DNA of 64,000 bases from Symbiobacterium terraclitae. Its GTDB lineage: Bacteria; Bacillota; Sulfobacillia; Symbiobacteriales; Symbiobacteriaceae. A program made the position numbers and the translations under genes. The stretch covers positions 1 to 64,000 of the forward strand of contig NZ_JAGGLG010000021.1 of the NCBI RefSeq assembly GCF_017874315.1, written 5' to 3'. The first letter of the stretch is position 1. Every line of letters begins with the position of its first letter. Positions 44,766-53,034 of the stretch are shown in pieces. The notes beneath the pieces were generated by a model that saw only the letters and a program-made list of their open reading frames with translations, was not told where the DNA came from and did no database searches.

Positions 44766-46421
44766 CTACTTGCTGATCGTGGCGTTCCGGAGGTTCAGCG
44801 GCGAGGTCAGCGGCATCGACCAGCCCTGCACCTTCGGAGAGACCAGGATGACCCGGGTATAGTGGTAGATCGGCATGACCGGCATCTCGTCCATCAGCAG
44901 CGCCTCGGCGTCGTGCATGGCCTTCATGCGGACGCTCTGGTCGGCGCTGTTCTTGGCGGTGCTGACCAGCGAGTCGTACTGGGCGTTGCCCCAGTTGGTG
45001 TCGTTGTTGCCGCCGCCGGTGACGAACATGTCGATGAAGGTCATCGGGTCGATGTAGTCGCCGATCCAGCCGGCCCGGGCGATGTCATAGTCGCCGTTGG
45101 AGCGGCTGTCGAGGTAGACGCCCCACTCCTGGTTGGTCAGCTCGACGTCGATGCCCAGGTTGGTCTTCCACTGGGCCTGGATGGCCTCGGCGATCTTCTG
45201 GTGAGCCTCAGAGGTATTGTACAGAATGGTCAGCTTCGGGAAGCCCTTGCCGTCGGGATAGCCGGCCTCGGCGAGGAGCTGCTTGGCCTTGGCGACGTCC
45301 TCGGTGAAGTAGTCGCCGCCGTTCTTGCGGAAGTCGCCGTCGCCCTCAGGAATGCCCTCGGGAACCAGCGAGAAGGCCGGGACCTGGCCGCCCTTGGTGA
45401 TCTGGGTCACGATGGACTCCCGGTCGATGGCCATAGCCAGCGCCTGGCGGACCCGCTTGTCGTTGAGCGGCGCCCTCTCCACGTTGAACAGGTAGTAGTA
45501 AACGCCCAGGTCAGGCAGGATCTTCAGCTTGTCGGGATGGTCCTTCTTGAGGCGGTCCAGCTCGGCGATGTTCACGCCGGACTCGACGATGTCGAGCTCG
45601 CCGCTCTCAAACATGGTGGTGACGGTGGACTCTTCCTCGAGCAGGAAGAACTCGATCTTGTCGAGCTTGATGTTCTTGGCATCCCAGTAGTTGGGGTTCT
45701 TCTCGACGACGACCTTGTCCTTGTCGGTCCAGCTGACCATCTTGAACGGGCCGTTGCCAACGGTGGTCTTGGGATCGCGGAACCAGCCCTCGGGGTTGGC
45801 CTCCACGCTCGGCCGGTGGACGGGATAGTAGGTGTGGAAAGCGGTCAGAGAGAGGAAGTACGGCGCAGGCGCAGCGAGGGTGACCTCGATGGTCTTGTCG
45901 TCGATGGCCCGGGCGCCGAAGTTCTGGGCGAGCCGCTCGAACTCAGCCGCGATCTCCTCGTCGCTGGCGTTCTCCCACTTGGGGTCGCTCGTGAAGGTGT
46001 TCATCTCCTCGGCGCCCTTGATGTAGTACATCTGATAGGCGTACTCCGAGGCGAGCAGCGGATCGAGGACGGACTTCCAGGACCAGACGAAGTCCTCAGC
46101 GGTGATCGGGTCGCCGTTGGACCACTTCAGGCCGTCACGCAGGTAGAAGGTGAATACGGTGTTGTCCTCGTTCGCTTCGTACCGCTCGGCAGCACCCGGA
46201 ACGGCGTTGCCGGCGTCGTCCAGCCGCATCAGGCCCTCCCACAGTGCGATCTCCACGTGGGCCTCGGGCAGGCCGGTGCTCACGCGCGGGTCGAGGGACT
46301 GCGGGTTGGTGCCGATGTTCATGCGAATGACCATCTCGTCGCCGGAACCGGAGCCGGACCGGGAACAACCGACGGCTGCCAGCATTACGATGGCCAGCAA
46401 GCCTGCCACGTAACGGCGCAT
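44766..46421 (-). CDS. Peptide-binding lipoprotein, OppA/DppA type
   Basis: A 551-residue receptor with a lipobox AAVGC (Cys19), a short Ser/Gly linker and an SBP_bac_5 domain. Landmarks: IGTNPQSLDPRVSTGLPEA, LYEGL-type ALWEGLMRLD, YLRDGLKWSNGDPITAEDFVW, NPNYWDAKNIKLDKIEF and QEWGVYLD. OppA-like features (long inserted segment at ~150-190) suggest longer peptides. ATG 46421 has GGGAGG upstream. It is first gene of the complete dpp/opp operon and is separated from the permeases by a hairpin. Confidence 0.94.
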   Translation of the reverse strand: MRRYVAGLLAIVMLAAVGCSRSGSGSGDEMVIRMNIGTNPQSLDPRVSTGLPEAHVEIALWEGLMRLDDAGNAVPGAAERYEANEDNTVFTFYLRDGLKWSNGDPITAEDFVWSWKSVLDPLLASEYAYQMYYIKGAEEMNTFTSDPKWENASDEEIAAEFERLAQNFGARAIDDKTIEVTLAAPAPYFLSLTAFHTYYPVHRPSVEANPEGWFRDPKTTVGNGPFKMVSWTDKDKVVVEKNPNYWDAKNIKLDKIEFFLLEEESTVTTMFESGELDIVESGVNIAELDRLKKDHPDKLKILPDLGVYYYLFNVERAPLNDKRVRQALAMAIDRESIVTQITKGGQVPAFSLVPEGIPEGDGDFRKNGGDYFTEDVAKAKQLLAEAGYPDGKGFPKLTILYNTSEAHQKIAEAIQAQWKTNLGIDVELTNQEWGVYLDSRSNGDYDIARAGWIGDYIDPMTFIDMFVTGGGNNDTNWGNAQYDSLVSTAKNSADQSVRMKAMHDAEALLMDEMPVMPIYHYTRVILVSPKVQGWSMPLTSPLNLRNATISK

Positions 46422-46733
46422 AGTGTGTAAACCTCCCTCAAGTACTTCTGTGTCTCTGTGTAGGCGGACCGGGACCGTGGGTCTGGCGGTTGCCTGCCTG
46501 GCGAGTCTCCGCTCAGCCACCTCCTCGATGAGATCTCGGCGCGGACAGGTCACCGTCAGCAAGGAAAGTTTCCACAAGTGCCGCACCGGACTGAGGCTCA
46601 GACTCGGCGCTTCAGCTGTGGAAAACACCAAAGGACATTTCGATCCGTACGGTTAGATATCCTCCGCTCTGTTTGATGTCAGAATAGAAATACGAATCGG
46701 GGCTCCAGCGACGCACGACAAAAGGCAGACCGC
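46422..46733. other. Leader/intergenic region upstream of the OppA-type gene
   Basis: A 312-bp region with no supported gene. On the minus strand, blocks resembling parts of a SAM-I riboswitch occur between ~46550 and ~46450: CTCATCGAGGAGGTGG, then GGCAACC, then CCCACGGT, then TACACAGAG. The kink-turn block and the 3' strand of the closing stem (AGATGAG type) are missing. An AT-richer stretch near 46650-46695 probably carries the promoter. Confidence 0.3.
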
Positions 46734-46750
46734 CTATTCGTCGGTCTGCC
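46724..46750 (-). terminator. Terminator overlapping the stop of 46734-47030
   Basis: On the minus strand GGCAGACCG pairs with CGGTCTGCC and TTTTG follows. The 5' arm lies in the last codons of the gene and the stop codon sits in the loop. Confidence 0.75.
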
Positions 46751-47030
46751 CGGATTGTGGGGGACGGCGTGCCAGACGTTCTGTGAGGTAGGCCAGCCGG
46801 GCCGCTCCCAGGCTAACCAGGGCGGCGACGGCCAGCAGTGCGACGACGATGCCGAAGAGAGGCAGGGCAGACGCCAGAGCCTCCCAGGGGGAGACCCCGA
46901 AGGACCGGTTGATCCACCAGAACCCGACGCCGGCAGCGATGACCCCCATCACGGCTGCCGTCATCCCCATCTGTCTATGGACCCGCGCTCTCAGCTCGCG
47001 CTCAGCCTCGTTCAGTTGTTCCTCTCGCAT
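46734..47030 (-). CDS. Two-helix membrane protein of unknown function
   Basis: A 98-residue protein. The charged, probably cytoplasmic N-terminus (MREEQLNEAERELRARV) is followed by two hydrophobic segments (~22-42 and ~55-80), then a basic and polar tail (TERLARRPPQSGQTDE). No family was recognised. It lies 29 bp downstream of the NifU-like gene on the same strand, so cotranscription is likely. Its terminator begins inside the coding sequence. Confidence 0.65.
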   Translation of the reverse strand: MREEQLNEAERELRARVHRQMGMTAAVMGVIAAGVGFWWINRSFGVSPWEALASALPLFGIVVALLAVAALVSLGAARLAYLTERLARRPPQSGQTDE

Positions 47031-47059
47031 GGATGCGATCCGAGCCTCCCCTTGCCGGC

Positions 47060-47293
47060 CTAGATGGCCTCGACGGCCCGGACCTCAGGCACCTGCTGCC
47101 GAATCGCCCGCTCGATGCCCATCTTCAGGGTCATGGTCGACATCGGGCAGCCGCCGCACGCGCCCATCATCCGCACCCGTGCGACGCCATCCTCGACGGA
47201 AATCAGCTCGACCTCACCGCCGTCCATCCGAATCGCGGGGCGAATCAGGTCCAGCGCCCGCTCGACACGTGCGAACAACGTCTCCTCCGTCAT
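47060..47293 (-). CDS. NifU C-terminal-domain (Nfu-type) iron-sulfur scaffold protein
   Basis: A 77-residue stand-alone Nfu domain. The helix ARVERALDLIRPAIRMDGGEVEL is followed by the cluster-binding GACGGCPMS with Cys46 and Cys49, then a final helix (LKMGIERAIRQQVPEVRAVE). It would carry [4Fe-4S] clusters to target proteins. Length is normal for the short bacterial form. No other Fe-S assembly genes are near. A membrane protein gene follows. Confidence 0.93.
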   Translation of the reverse strand: MTEETLFARVERALDLIRPAIRMDGGEVELISVEDGVARVRMMGACGGCPMSTMTLKMGIERAIRQQVPEVRAVEAI

Positions 47294-47381
47294 GCTCGTT
47301 CACCCCCGAATCGGTGCGACTCGGCTTATGCCTGATGCACCATGCTCAGTTTACCACAGAGGTGCGGCGCTGAAAAGCCGC

Positions 47382-48017
47382 TCACACCCGAGCCTCCCGC
47401 TGGGCGATCAGGTGGCGCACCTGCGCCATCAGCACCTCGAGCCCGGCGTGGTTGTGCGCGCCCTCCGGGATGATCACGTTCGCGTAGCGCTTGGTCGGTT
47501 CGACGAACGCCTCATGCATGGGCTTCACGGTGGAAAGATACTGTTTGATGACCGACTCGAGCGTGCGCCCCCGCTCGTTGATGTCGCGGATGATCCGGCG
47601 CAGGATGCGGACGTCGGCGTCGGTGTCGACGAAGACCTTGAGGTCGTACAGCTCCCGCATCCTGGGGTCCTCCAGGACCATCACGCCCTCGACGACGATG
47701 ATGTGGGCGGGCTCGACCCGCACGGTCCCGGGCTCCCGCAGGTGGGTGGCGAAGTTGTACACCGGCCTTTCGATCGGGCGGCCGGCCCTCAGCTCCCTCA
47801 GGTGGGCGATGAAGAGGTCGTTGTCGAAGGCGTTCGGGTGGTCGTAGTTGAGGTTGGCCCGCTCTTCGTAGCTCAGGTGGCTGTTGTCCCTGTAGTACGC
47901 GTCATGGGCGAGGAGCGTGACGTGCTCTGGGAACTCGGCGGCGATGCGGTTGGCGATCGAGGTCTTGCCTGAGCCGGTTCCCCCGGCAATGGCGATGACC
48001 GCACTCGGGACTGGCAT
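47382..48017 (-). CDS. udk: Uridine kinase
   Basis: A 211-residue P-loop kinase phosphorylating uridine or cytidine in salvage. Landmarks: AGGTGSGKTS (11-20), HDAYYRDNSHLSYEERANLNYDHPNAFD compressed around the DAYY and NYDHP motifs, RPVYNFATHLRE and VVEGVMVLEDPRMRELYDLKVFVD. The C-terminal FVEPTKRYANVIIPEG is also present. ATG 48017 follows AAGGGGG by about 9 nt; the longer frame to 48209 lacks support. It fits with pdp as part of pyrimidine salvage. Confidence 0.94.
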   Translation of the reverse strand: MPVPSAVIAIAGGTGSGKTSIANRIAAEFPEHVTLLAHDAYYRDNSHLSYEERANLNYDHPNAFDNDLFIAHLRELRAGRPIERPVYNFATHLREPGTVRVEPAHIIVVEGVMVLEDPRMRELYDLKVFVDTDADVRILRRIIRDINERGRTLESVIKQYLSTVKPMHEAFVEPTKRYANVIIPEGAHNHAGLEVLMAQVRHLIAQREARV

Positions 48018-48175
48018 GGATGAGTACCCCCTTCGGGCAACTACCGGAACCGGATGTCCCCGTACGATTATCGCCCAGGGGTCTGACCTGCGCAAGAGTC
48101 CGCCGCGGCCGGTTTCCGGGGCACGCTGGGCCTGCGCGGCACCCAGCGGAACAGGTAACTTTGGGTATGCGGGAG

Positions 48176-48204
48176 TTGAAAAACTTGGCGAGTTTCGGTA
48201 GTCT
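48176..48204 (+). promoter_or_regulatory. Sigma-A-type promoter for sodA
   Basis: TTGAAA (48176-48181) and TAGTCT (48199-48204) are 17 bp apart, about 90 bp upstream of the sodA ATG. Confidence 0.5.
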
Positions 48205-48294
48205 AGCACAGGGAGACCATTCCTCTACGCCAGGTTCTGACGTCATACGATACGAAAGCATCATTGAGAATAAGTAAGTCAGGAGGGTTCCGAC

Positions 48295-48909
<615 letters not shown>

Positions 48910-48987
48910 CACCGGTCCCGGCCTGCCGGGTGCGGGCATGCCGCCCCTTCCGCCGCGCCATACTAAGCGCGAAGGAGGCGGGACGGC

Positions 48988-49263
48988 ATGGAACACGATT
49001 CCGAGCACCGGCTGACCGACCAGGAACTGATGTTCGTGCAGCATGCGCTCGACGCGGAGCTGACGGCCCTGAAGAAGGCCCACCACTACGCGGCGGAGAT
49101 GGAGGACGACAACGCCCGGCAGCTGATGCTGGAGCACGCCGACATCCACCACCGGCGGGTGGACCTGCTGCTCGGCCTTCTGGATGCCCCCGGCGATATC
49201 ACCAAGCACGCCAAGCTGCTCTTGCAGTCTGGGGGAAGGGGGTATCACGGTGCGCATGACTGA
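48988..49263 (+). CDS. Small ferritin-like helical protein, CotF-cluster partner
   Basis: A 91-residue His/Glu/Asp-rich helical protein: LTDQELMFVQHALDAELTALKKAHHYAAEMEDD and LEHADIHHRRVDLLLGLLD suggest two helices in ferritin-like style with possible metal ligands. Proteins of this type accompany CotF family genes in Firmicutes; a direct function is not established. ATG 48988 follows GAAGGAGGC. It overlaps the next CotF gene by 14 bp and follows sodA. Confidence 0.72.
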   Translation: MEHDSEHRLTDQELMFVQHALDAELTALKKAHHYAAEMEDDNARQLMLEHADIHHRRVDLLLGLLDAPGDITKHAKLLLQSGGRGYHGAHD

Positions 49264-49609
49264 CGCGGACCGGCTGCGGGACTGCCTCTGCAGCGCGAAG
49301 GAGCTGGCCCGGCTTTACGCCGGGGCGGCACTGGAGTCCACCAACAACGGGGTGCGGGAGTTCTTCCTGGCCATGCACGGCGAGGAGACCCACAACCAGG
49401 AGGTCCTGTTCAGCTTCCTGCACACCCGGGGCTGGTACCCGACGGAGATGGCTCCGCCGGAGCGCATCGCACAGGTCAGGGAGCGCTATAGAGCGGAACA
49501 CGACCGGTTGGGCCTGACGGAGCCTCCGTCCTTCCGCCGGTATCACACGGCAGACCCGAAGGCGCATCCGGCCTCCGCAGAGCATCCTGACCATTTTCGG
49601 CAGCACTGA
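49250..49609 (+). CDS. CotF-family spore coat-like protein
   Basis: A 119-residue protein. The pattern DxLxSAKxxAxxYAxAxxES, VREFF, HNQEVLFSFLHTRGWYPTEM matches the CotF family (DUF/PF07875). In B. subtilis CotF is a spore-coat protein; relatives in vegetative cells exist. GTG 49250 is preferred since GGGGG lies 7 nt upstream; ATG 49256 is an alternative. It overlaps its partner gene by 14 bp, showing translational coupling. The tail (~85-119) is His/Pro-rich. Confidence 0.82.
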   Translation: MRMTDADRLRDCLCSAKELARLYAGAALESTNNGVREFFLAMHGEETHNQEVLFSFLHTRGWYPTEMAPPERIAQVRERYRAEHDRLGLTEPPSFRRYHTADPKAHPASAEHPDHFRQH

Positions 49610-49618
49610 CGTACGAGC

Positions 49619-49649
49619 ACGATTCCCGCCTCTTGGGGGCGGGAATCGT
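49619..49649 (+). terminator. Terminator after the sodA-CotF unit
   Basis: ACGATTCCCGCC pairs with GGCGGGAATCGT around TCTTGGG, followed by GTGTTAATA. Confidence 0.82.
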
Positions 49650-49681
49650 GTGTTAATATGGAAGCGAAGGGAGGGAGCGGC

Positions 49682-50572
49682 GTGGCCCGGATTCGCGTGG
49701 GCACCTGCGCCTGGTCCGACCACGAGGAGTACTACCCGAAGGGGCTGCCCCCGCAGGAGCGGCTCTCCTACTACGCGCGCCACTTCTCGCTGGTGGAGGT
49801 GGACAGCACGTTCTACCGCCTGCAGCCGGCCAGGTGGTTCGCGGGATGGGCCGCCCGCACGCCGCCCGACTTCCGCTTCAACGTAAAGGCGTACGGGGCG
49901 ATGACCCGGCACCACCGGGAGCCGCGCCCCGGCGAGGAGAACCTGCTCGAGGTCTTCAAGCGCTTCGCCGAGTCCGTCGAGCCCCTGCGGGAGGCCGGCA
50001 AGCTCGGCGCCTTTCACTTTCAGTTCCCGCCCTGGTTCACGTGCTCGAAGGCGTCGCGGGAGTGGGTGCAGTTCTGCCGGGAGTTCTTCGCCGACCAGCT
50101 GGTGGCGGTGGAGTTCCGCCACACGTCGTGGTTCGCCGGACAGAACCGGGAGGAGACCCTGGCGTTCCTGCGGGACATCCGGGCCGTGCACGTCGCCTGC
50201 GACGCGCCCCAGGTGGGCTCCGGCACGGTGCCGCGCGTCGTCGCCGTCACCGACCCCCGCCTGGCGATCGTGCGGTTCCACGGACGGAACGCGCGGACGT
50301 GGTACATCAAGGGGACGACCTCGGCCCAGCGGTTCGACTACCTGTACTCCAGGCAGGAGCTGGCCGAGTGGCTGGACCCGGTCAGGCAGGAGCTGGAGCC
50401 CAACGTGGACGAGGTTCACCTGCTGATGAACAACAACCGGGCCAACTACGCGGTGCGCAACGCGCTGGACCTGATGGAGCTCCTCGGGCTGCCTACGCCC
50501 GAGCGGGACGAGCGCGGCGTGCCTGTTCCGCCCGCGAAGGAGCAACGACCGCACCAACTTCGGCTCTTCTAG
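49682..50572 (+). CDS. DUF72 family TIM-barrel protein
   Basis: A 296-residue protein with the DUF72 (YecE-type) signature: RIRVGTCAWSD near the start, LVEVDSTFYRLQP, PDFRFNVKAYGAMTRH, LGAFHFQFPPWF, VAVEFRHTSWF and IVRFHGRN...WYIKG. The C-terminal region LMNNNRANYAVRNALDLMELL is also typical. The family's biochemical role is not settled. GTG 49682 follows AAGGGAGG by 7 nt; an ATG 24 nt upstream lacks a site. It is monocistronic. Confidence 0.92.
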   Translation: MARIRVGTCAWSDHEEYYPKGLPPQERLSYYARHFSLVEVDSTFYRLQPARWFAGWAARTPPDFRFNVKAYGAMTRHHREPRPGEENLLEVFKRFAESVEPLREAGKLGAFHFQFPPWFTCSKASREWVQFCREFFADQLVAVEFRHTSWFAGQNREETLAFLRDIRAVHVACDAPQVGSGTVPRVVAVTDPRLAIVRFHGRNARTWYIKGTTSAQRFDYLYSRQELAEWLDPVRQELEPNVDEVHLLMNNNRANYAVRNALDLMELLGLPTPERDERGVPVPPAKEQRPHQLRLF

Positions 50573-50749
50573 GAAGGGCGCTCGTCACAGCAGCGCAACA
50601 TAATTAAGATACGTTCGCAAAATGGGGCAGCGCGGTGCATCTGTTTGTAGTAAAGTAATCCCACAAGGAACAGTTTAGACCCCCTAAAAAATACGGAATA
50701 TTCGCACGAATCGCAGGCCGAGTGGGGGCGTTGGGGGGAGATAGGAGCC

Positions 50750-51352
50750 ATGACGTGGCAGGCCAGCCAGGGTGCGAGGTCCCTTCCTGCAGGGGAGGAG
50801 GAGGGGGGCCACATTGCCCGCCGCCTGACGGCGGGGGATGAGGATGCGCTCGGCATGCTCATGGAACGTTACGGCGGCGCCCTGCTGCAGTATGCGCACC
50901 GCCTTGTGGGCGACAGGCACGCTGCCGAGGAGATCTGCCAGGACACCCTGCTCAAGGCCTGGCAACAGGGTGACGCCTTCCTGCAGGACGGACACCTGAG
51001 GGCATGGCTCTTCCGGGTGGCCCGCAACCGCGCCATCGACTGCCTCCGCCGGCGCCGTACCGCCGCGGAGGAGCTGTCGGGCGCTGCGCCCGGTCTGACT
51101 CTCGCGCATCCCGAGGAGGAGGCGGAGCGCGCCTGGATGACCGAGGCGATTCTCGACGCCCTGGCGGAGCTGCCGCCCCAGTCCCGGGTGGTGATCGAGA
51201 TGCGGTTCTTCCGGAACATGAGCTACAAGGAGATCGCCGAGCGGCTGGCGATCCCGATGGGCACGGTGAAGAGCCGGCTCAACTACGGGCTGAAGGGCCT
51301 GGCCCGCATCCTGCGCACGCGGCGCATCGCCGGTGAGGTGGCCGGCCACTAG
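50750..51352 (+). CDS. RNA polymerase sigma factor, ECF (sigma-70 family)
   Basis: A 200-residue sigma factor. Region 2 (~25-95) has ALGMLMERYGGALLQYAHRLVGD, AEEICQDTLLKAW and AWLFRVARNRAIDCLRRRR. A Pro/Glu-rich linker leads to region 4 (~135-190) with LPPQSRVVIEMRFFRNMSYKEIAERL and GTVKSRLNYGLKGL. No anti-sigma factor gene adjoins: thiamine pyrophosphokinase follows. Control is therefore not apparent. ATG 50750 follows a GGGGGGAGATAGGAG site. The AT-rich upstream segment (50590-50715) includes GGAAC at ~50667, reminiscent of an ECF -35 box. Confidence 0.9.
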   Translation: MTWQASQGARSLPAGEEEGGHIARRLTAGDEDALGMLMERYGGALLQYAHRLVGDRHAAEEICQDTLLKAWQQGDAFLQDGHLRAWLFRVARNRAIDCLRRRRTAAEELSGAAPGLTLAHPEEEAERAWMTEAILDALAELPPQSRVVIEMRFFRNMSYKEIAERLAIPMGTVKSRLNYGLKGLARILRTRRIAGEVAGH

Positions 51353-51399
51353 TTTGCCTCTGGTATACTGGGTGGAGAGCGTCGTGAAGGGGACGGAGC

Positions 51400-52035
51400 A
51401 TGATCAGAGCAGCCGTTTTCGCAGCGGGACAGGTCTATCGCTTGGCGCGCGTCCGGCGGCTGGTGGGCCGGCCGGACTTGGTGATCTGCGCGGATGCCGG
51501 GCTGCGCCACGCCCGCGCGCTGGGGCTCAGGCCCGACCTGTTGCTGGGTGATTTCGACTCCCTGCCGTCCGAGCTTCTCCAGGAAGCGCGGGCCGAGGGC
51601 GTGCCCATCCTGCAGGTGCCGGTGGAGAAGGACAAGACCGACAGCGAGATCGCCCTGGAGGAGGCCGTGCGCAGGGGCGCCGGGGAGGTCATCCTCGTCG
51701 GCGCGTCGGGCACCCGCCTGGACCACACCCTCGCCAACGTCCACCTGCTGCCCGCGAGCCCGGTGCCGGTGACCATGACGGACGGCAGGTCCATCGCCCG
51801 CATCCTCCGGGGAGGCGAGTCGCTGACGGTGCCGCATGAAACCGGGGCGTTCCTCTCGCTGGTGCCGCTCACGCCCACCGCGTCGGGGGTGACCGTGAGG
51901 GGCGTGCACTGGTCGCTGCACGGGGCCACCCTGCGCTGGGGGGAGACGCTGGGCATCTCCAACCGGATCGTCGACCGCGAGGCACACGTGTCGGTGGAAG
52001 AGGGCTGTCTGCTCGTCGTCCAGGCGTGGGATTGA
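51400..52035 (+). CDS. thiN: Thiamine pyrophosphokinase
   Basis: A 211-residue enzyme making thiamine diphosphate from thiamine and ATP, the cofactor of the ThDP lyase encoded at 1931. Features: ICADAGLRHARALGLRPDLLLGDFDSLP (substrate/metal DxD), EKDKTDSEIALEEAV, LVGASGTRLDHTLANVHLL and the C-terminal thiamine-binding domain with GVTVRGVHWSL and SNRIVDREAHVSVEEGCLL. Length matches the short Firmicute ThiN type. ATG 51400 follows GGGGACGGAGC. The gene follows the ECF sigma gene by 47 bp. Confidence 0.93.
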   Translation: MIRAAVFAAGQVYRLARVRRLVGRPDLVICADAGLRHARALGLRPDLLLGDFDSLPSELLQEARAEGVPILQVPVEKDKTDSEIALEEAVRRGAGEVILVGASGTRLDHTLANVHLLPASPVPVTMTDGRSIARILRGGESLTVPHETGAFLSLVPLTPTASGVTVRGVHWSLHGATLRWGETLGISNRIVDREAHVSVEEGCLLVVQAWD

Positions 52036-52120
52036 GATCGCGCGTCCGGGCCCGCAGAGGGCGGTGCAGGCTTCCGCTGGCGCGGGTCCGCGCCGGCCCC
52101 GGGCGGATCGTGAGGGGTTG

Positions 52121-52165
52121 TCCAGGTTCGCCGTTGGGGGCGGACCTGGATTCTGTTATCTTCCG
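52121..52165 (+). terminator. Terminator between thiN and HAD gene
   Basis: TCCAGGT-TCGCC pairs with GGCG-G-ACCTGGA, followed by T-rich TTCTGTTATCTTCC. Confidence 0.7.
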
Positions 52166-52185
52166 GACTGTGCTACTATGGCATC

Positions 52186-53034
52186 ATGAACATCAGGCTC
52201 TTCGCGTTCGATTTGGACGGCACCCTCGTGGACCGTGCCGGGCGTATCTCAGCGGAGAACCTGCGGGCCGTCGAGCAGGCCCGCGCATCCGGGGCGGAGG
52301 TCATGATCGTCACCGGACGGTCGTGGCGGTCCACCCTGCCTTATTACCGCGCCCTGGCGATGACCGGCCCTGCTATCTGCTACCTGGGCGCCCTGGTGGT
52401 GGCCGACGGGACGGGGCGCGTGCTCGAGCACCTCCCGCTGGAGCCGGCGGCGTGGCACCCCCTCCGCCGGCTGGCGCTGGCCGAGGGGCTGGCCGTCACG
52501 GCCGCGGTCGCGGTACCCGGGGGTGCCGACGGCCCTGCGGGAGGGGACCGGGGACGGGAGCTGGGCCTCGCCGCCGACGTCGCCTACGCCACGGGGCGGG
52601 CGGACGACTTCAACGGCTGGGAAGACTGGAACCCGTACACGGAGATCGACCCGGCGCTCGACCGGTGCGCCTCCCCGCCGACCATGGCCGCCGTCTACGG
52701 CGACCGGTCCGTCGCGCGGGTGCTGGCCGCGTTTCCTGACGGCCTGCCCCGTGCCCAGTTCGATCTGAGCGACCACATCGAGGGCGAGACCGTGCTCCAC
52801 GTCTGGCACGAGGCGGTCGACAAGGGCCGCGCCCTGGCCCGCTACTGCCGGGAGCGGGGCATCCCGCCGGAGGCGGTGCTGGCCGTGGGCGACGCCGCCA
52901 TGGACGTGACCATGCTCCGCTTCGCCGGGATCGGGGTGGCGGTGCCCGGCAGTCAGCCGGCAGCCCTGGCGGCGGCGGACTGGGTGGCATCGCCCGCCGA
53001 GGCCGTGGCGCGGGCGCTGGGGAGCCGGGGGTGA
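52186..53034 (+). CDS. HAD-superfamily phosphatase, Cof/YidA type
   Basis: A 282-residue Cof-type hydrolase. Motif 1 FAFDLDGTLVD near the start supplies the nucleophile Asp and general acid, motif 2 is Thr in VTGRSWRST, motif 3 is Lys in DKGRALARYC and motif 4 is VGDAAMDVTMLRFAG. A large C2-type cap lies between. Such enzymes dephosphorylate sugar phosphates, FMN or other small molecules; the substrate is not predictable. ATG 52186 lies in an AT-richer stretch without a clear Shine-Dalgarno. The CCA enzyme start overlaps its stop by 4 bp. Confidence 0.88.
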   Translation: MNIRLFAFDLDGTLVDRAGRISAENLRAVEQARASGAEVMIVTGRSWRSTLPYYRALAMTGPAICYLGALVVADGTGRVLEHLPLEPAAWHPLRRLALAEGLAVTAAVAVPGGADGPAGGDRGRELGLAADVAYATGRADDFNGWEDWNPYTEIDPALDRCASPPTMAAVYGDRSVARVLAAFPDGLPRAQFDLSDHIEGETVLHVWHEAVDKGRALARYCRERGIPPEAVLAVGDAAMDVTMLRFAGIGVAVPGSQPAALAAADWVASPAEAVARALGSRG

